A DNA stretch of 14,683 nt from CAZWUZ01 sp964637655 [NCBI: uncultured bacterium] (GTDB lineage: Bacteria > DAOPZR01). Where the stretch lies: positions 224-14,906 of the forward strand of contig CAZWUZ010000062.1 in the NCBI GenBank assembly GCA_964637655.1, written 5' to 3'. Position numbers and translations under genes: made by a program. Numbering within the stretch: the stretch's first letter is position 1; every line of letters begins with the position of its first letter. The notes under the pieces were generated by a model. That model had not been told where the DNA came from. It searched no databases and was given only the letters and a program-made list of their open reading frames with translations. Shown here one piece after another: positions 14,544 through 14,683 of this stretch.

Positions 14544-14634
14544 CCGCCTGCGCACCAAGCTATGCGCCGCGGCCCGCGGAGCGCGGGCCGCGGCACCTCG
14601 TCAGCGCCGGCTGGTGCGGCTGGAGCGTGCCTGA
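14494..14634 (+). pseudogene. MacB-like permease, N-terminus only; frame breaks after about 23 residues
   Basis: From the ATG at 14494 the product reads [19 protein letters not shown] then RTKL, the expected N-terminus of a MacB/YknZ-type permease. Family members continue here into the first membrane helix, usually a TxLGIIIGV-like stretch. Instead it turns at about 14563 into CAAARGARAAAPRQRR and ends at a TGA at 14632-14634, giving only 46 aa. The divergence point coincides with a strong hairpin (14566-14594). The stop again overlaps an ATG of a second, identical permease beginning. Either the gene is broken by a local duplication or the sequence between 14544 and 14628 is a mis-assembly at the end of the contig. 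I favour the second. Confidence 0.6.
14566..14594. repeat. Perfect 13-bp inverted repeat with 3-nt loop
   Basis: GCCGCGGCCCGCG, loop GAG, then CGCGGGCCGCGGC. All stem bases are G or C, so the hairpin is very stable. It is not followed by a T-run on either strand, so it is not a standard terminator. It begins three bases after the point where the permease frame stops looking like a permease. Confidence 0.9.
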
Positions 14635-14683
14635 TGCTCTTCGCTGAACTCCTCCTCACCGCCTTCCGCTCGCTCGCCGCCAA
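14629..14683 (+). repeat. 55-nt direct repeat, copy 2, ending at the window edge
   Basis: Exact copy of 14489-14543, offset by 140 nt. It ends with the last base of the window, so the true right limit is unknown. Confidence 0.97.
14634..14683 (+). CDS. Second start of the MacB-like permease, cut by window end
   Basis: The ATG at 14634 opens the same frame as the one at 14494, and the 16 complete codons to the window end are identical ([16 protein letters not shown]). It overlaps the stop of the preceding 46-aa frame in a TGATG, just as the first copy overlaps the ATPase stop. Whether the real permease continues from here or from the first copy cannot be decided from this sequence. Confidence 0.5.
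   Translation, partial: MLFAELLLTAFRSLAA

Overview
The window is about 14.7 kb of dense, high-GC bacterial DNA. Genes are packed with 1-4 nt overlaps and several start with GTG. A TolC-type outer-membrane factor encoded directly upstream of a MacA-type periplasmic adaptor implies a Gram-negative (diderm) host. ApbE, a NusG-II protein and a NapH-like polyferredoxin hint at anaerobic or redox-versatile metabolism. I cannot fix the phylum. A member of the PVC group (Lentisphaerota/Kiritimatiellota-like) would fit, but that is a weak guess from general resemblance only.

Layout. (1) Positions 1-5751, minus strand, is one long gene string in transcription order: uridine phosphorylase (udp), leuD, leuB, asd, a TPR-repeat protein, apbE, and a NusG domain II protein cut by the window edge. 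A sigma70-like promoter carrying a perfect inverted repeat lies in front of udp. (2) Positions 5827-6528, minus strand, is a response regulator with its receiver at the C-terminus, divergent from (3) a GT4-type glycosyltransferase at 6575-7738, plus strand; their promoter regions overlap. (4) Positions 7748-10666, minus strand, is a four-gene operon: a NapH/NosR-like membrane 4Fe-4S protein, an M48 (Ste24-like) membrane protease, a chloramphenicol-acetyltransferase-fold enzyme, and a response regulator with a tail of eight cysteines. (5) Positions 10853-14683, plus strand, is a tripartite efflux operon: a LysM-TolC fusion, a MacA-like adaptor, a MacB/LolD-type ATPase, and the beginning of the cognate permease.

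The oddest part is the right end. The first 55 nt of the permease region (14489-14543) reappear exactly as the last 55 nt of the window (14629-14683). Between the copies the permease frame leaves its expected sequence after about 23 residues, runs through a perfect 13-bp hairpin, and stops. This looks most like an assembly-graph loop at a contig end, but a real local duplication or rearrangement is possible.

The most promising biology is the cysteine-tailed response regulator in an operon with an Fe-S membrane protein, and the outer-membrane channel fused to a peptidoglycan-binding LysM domain. I saw no tRNA, rRNA, CRISPR array, transposase or phage gene, and no stretch over 300 nt lacks a gene.
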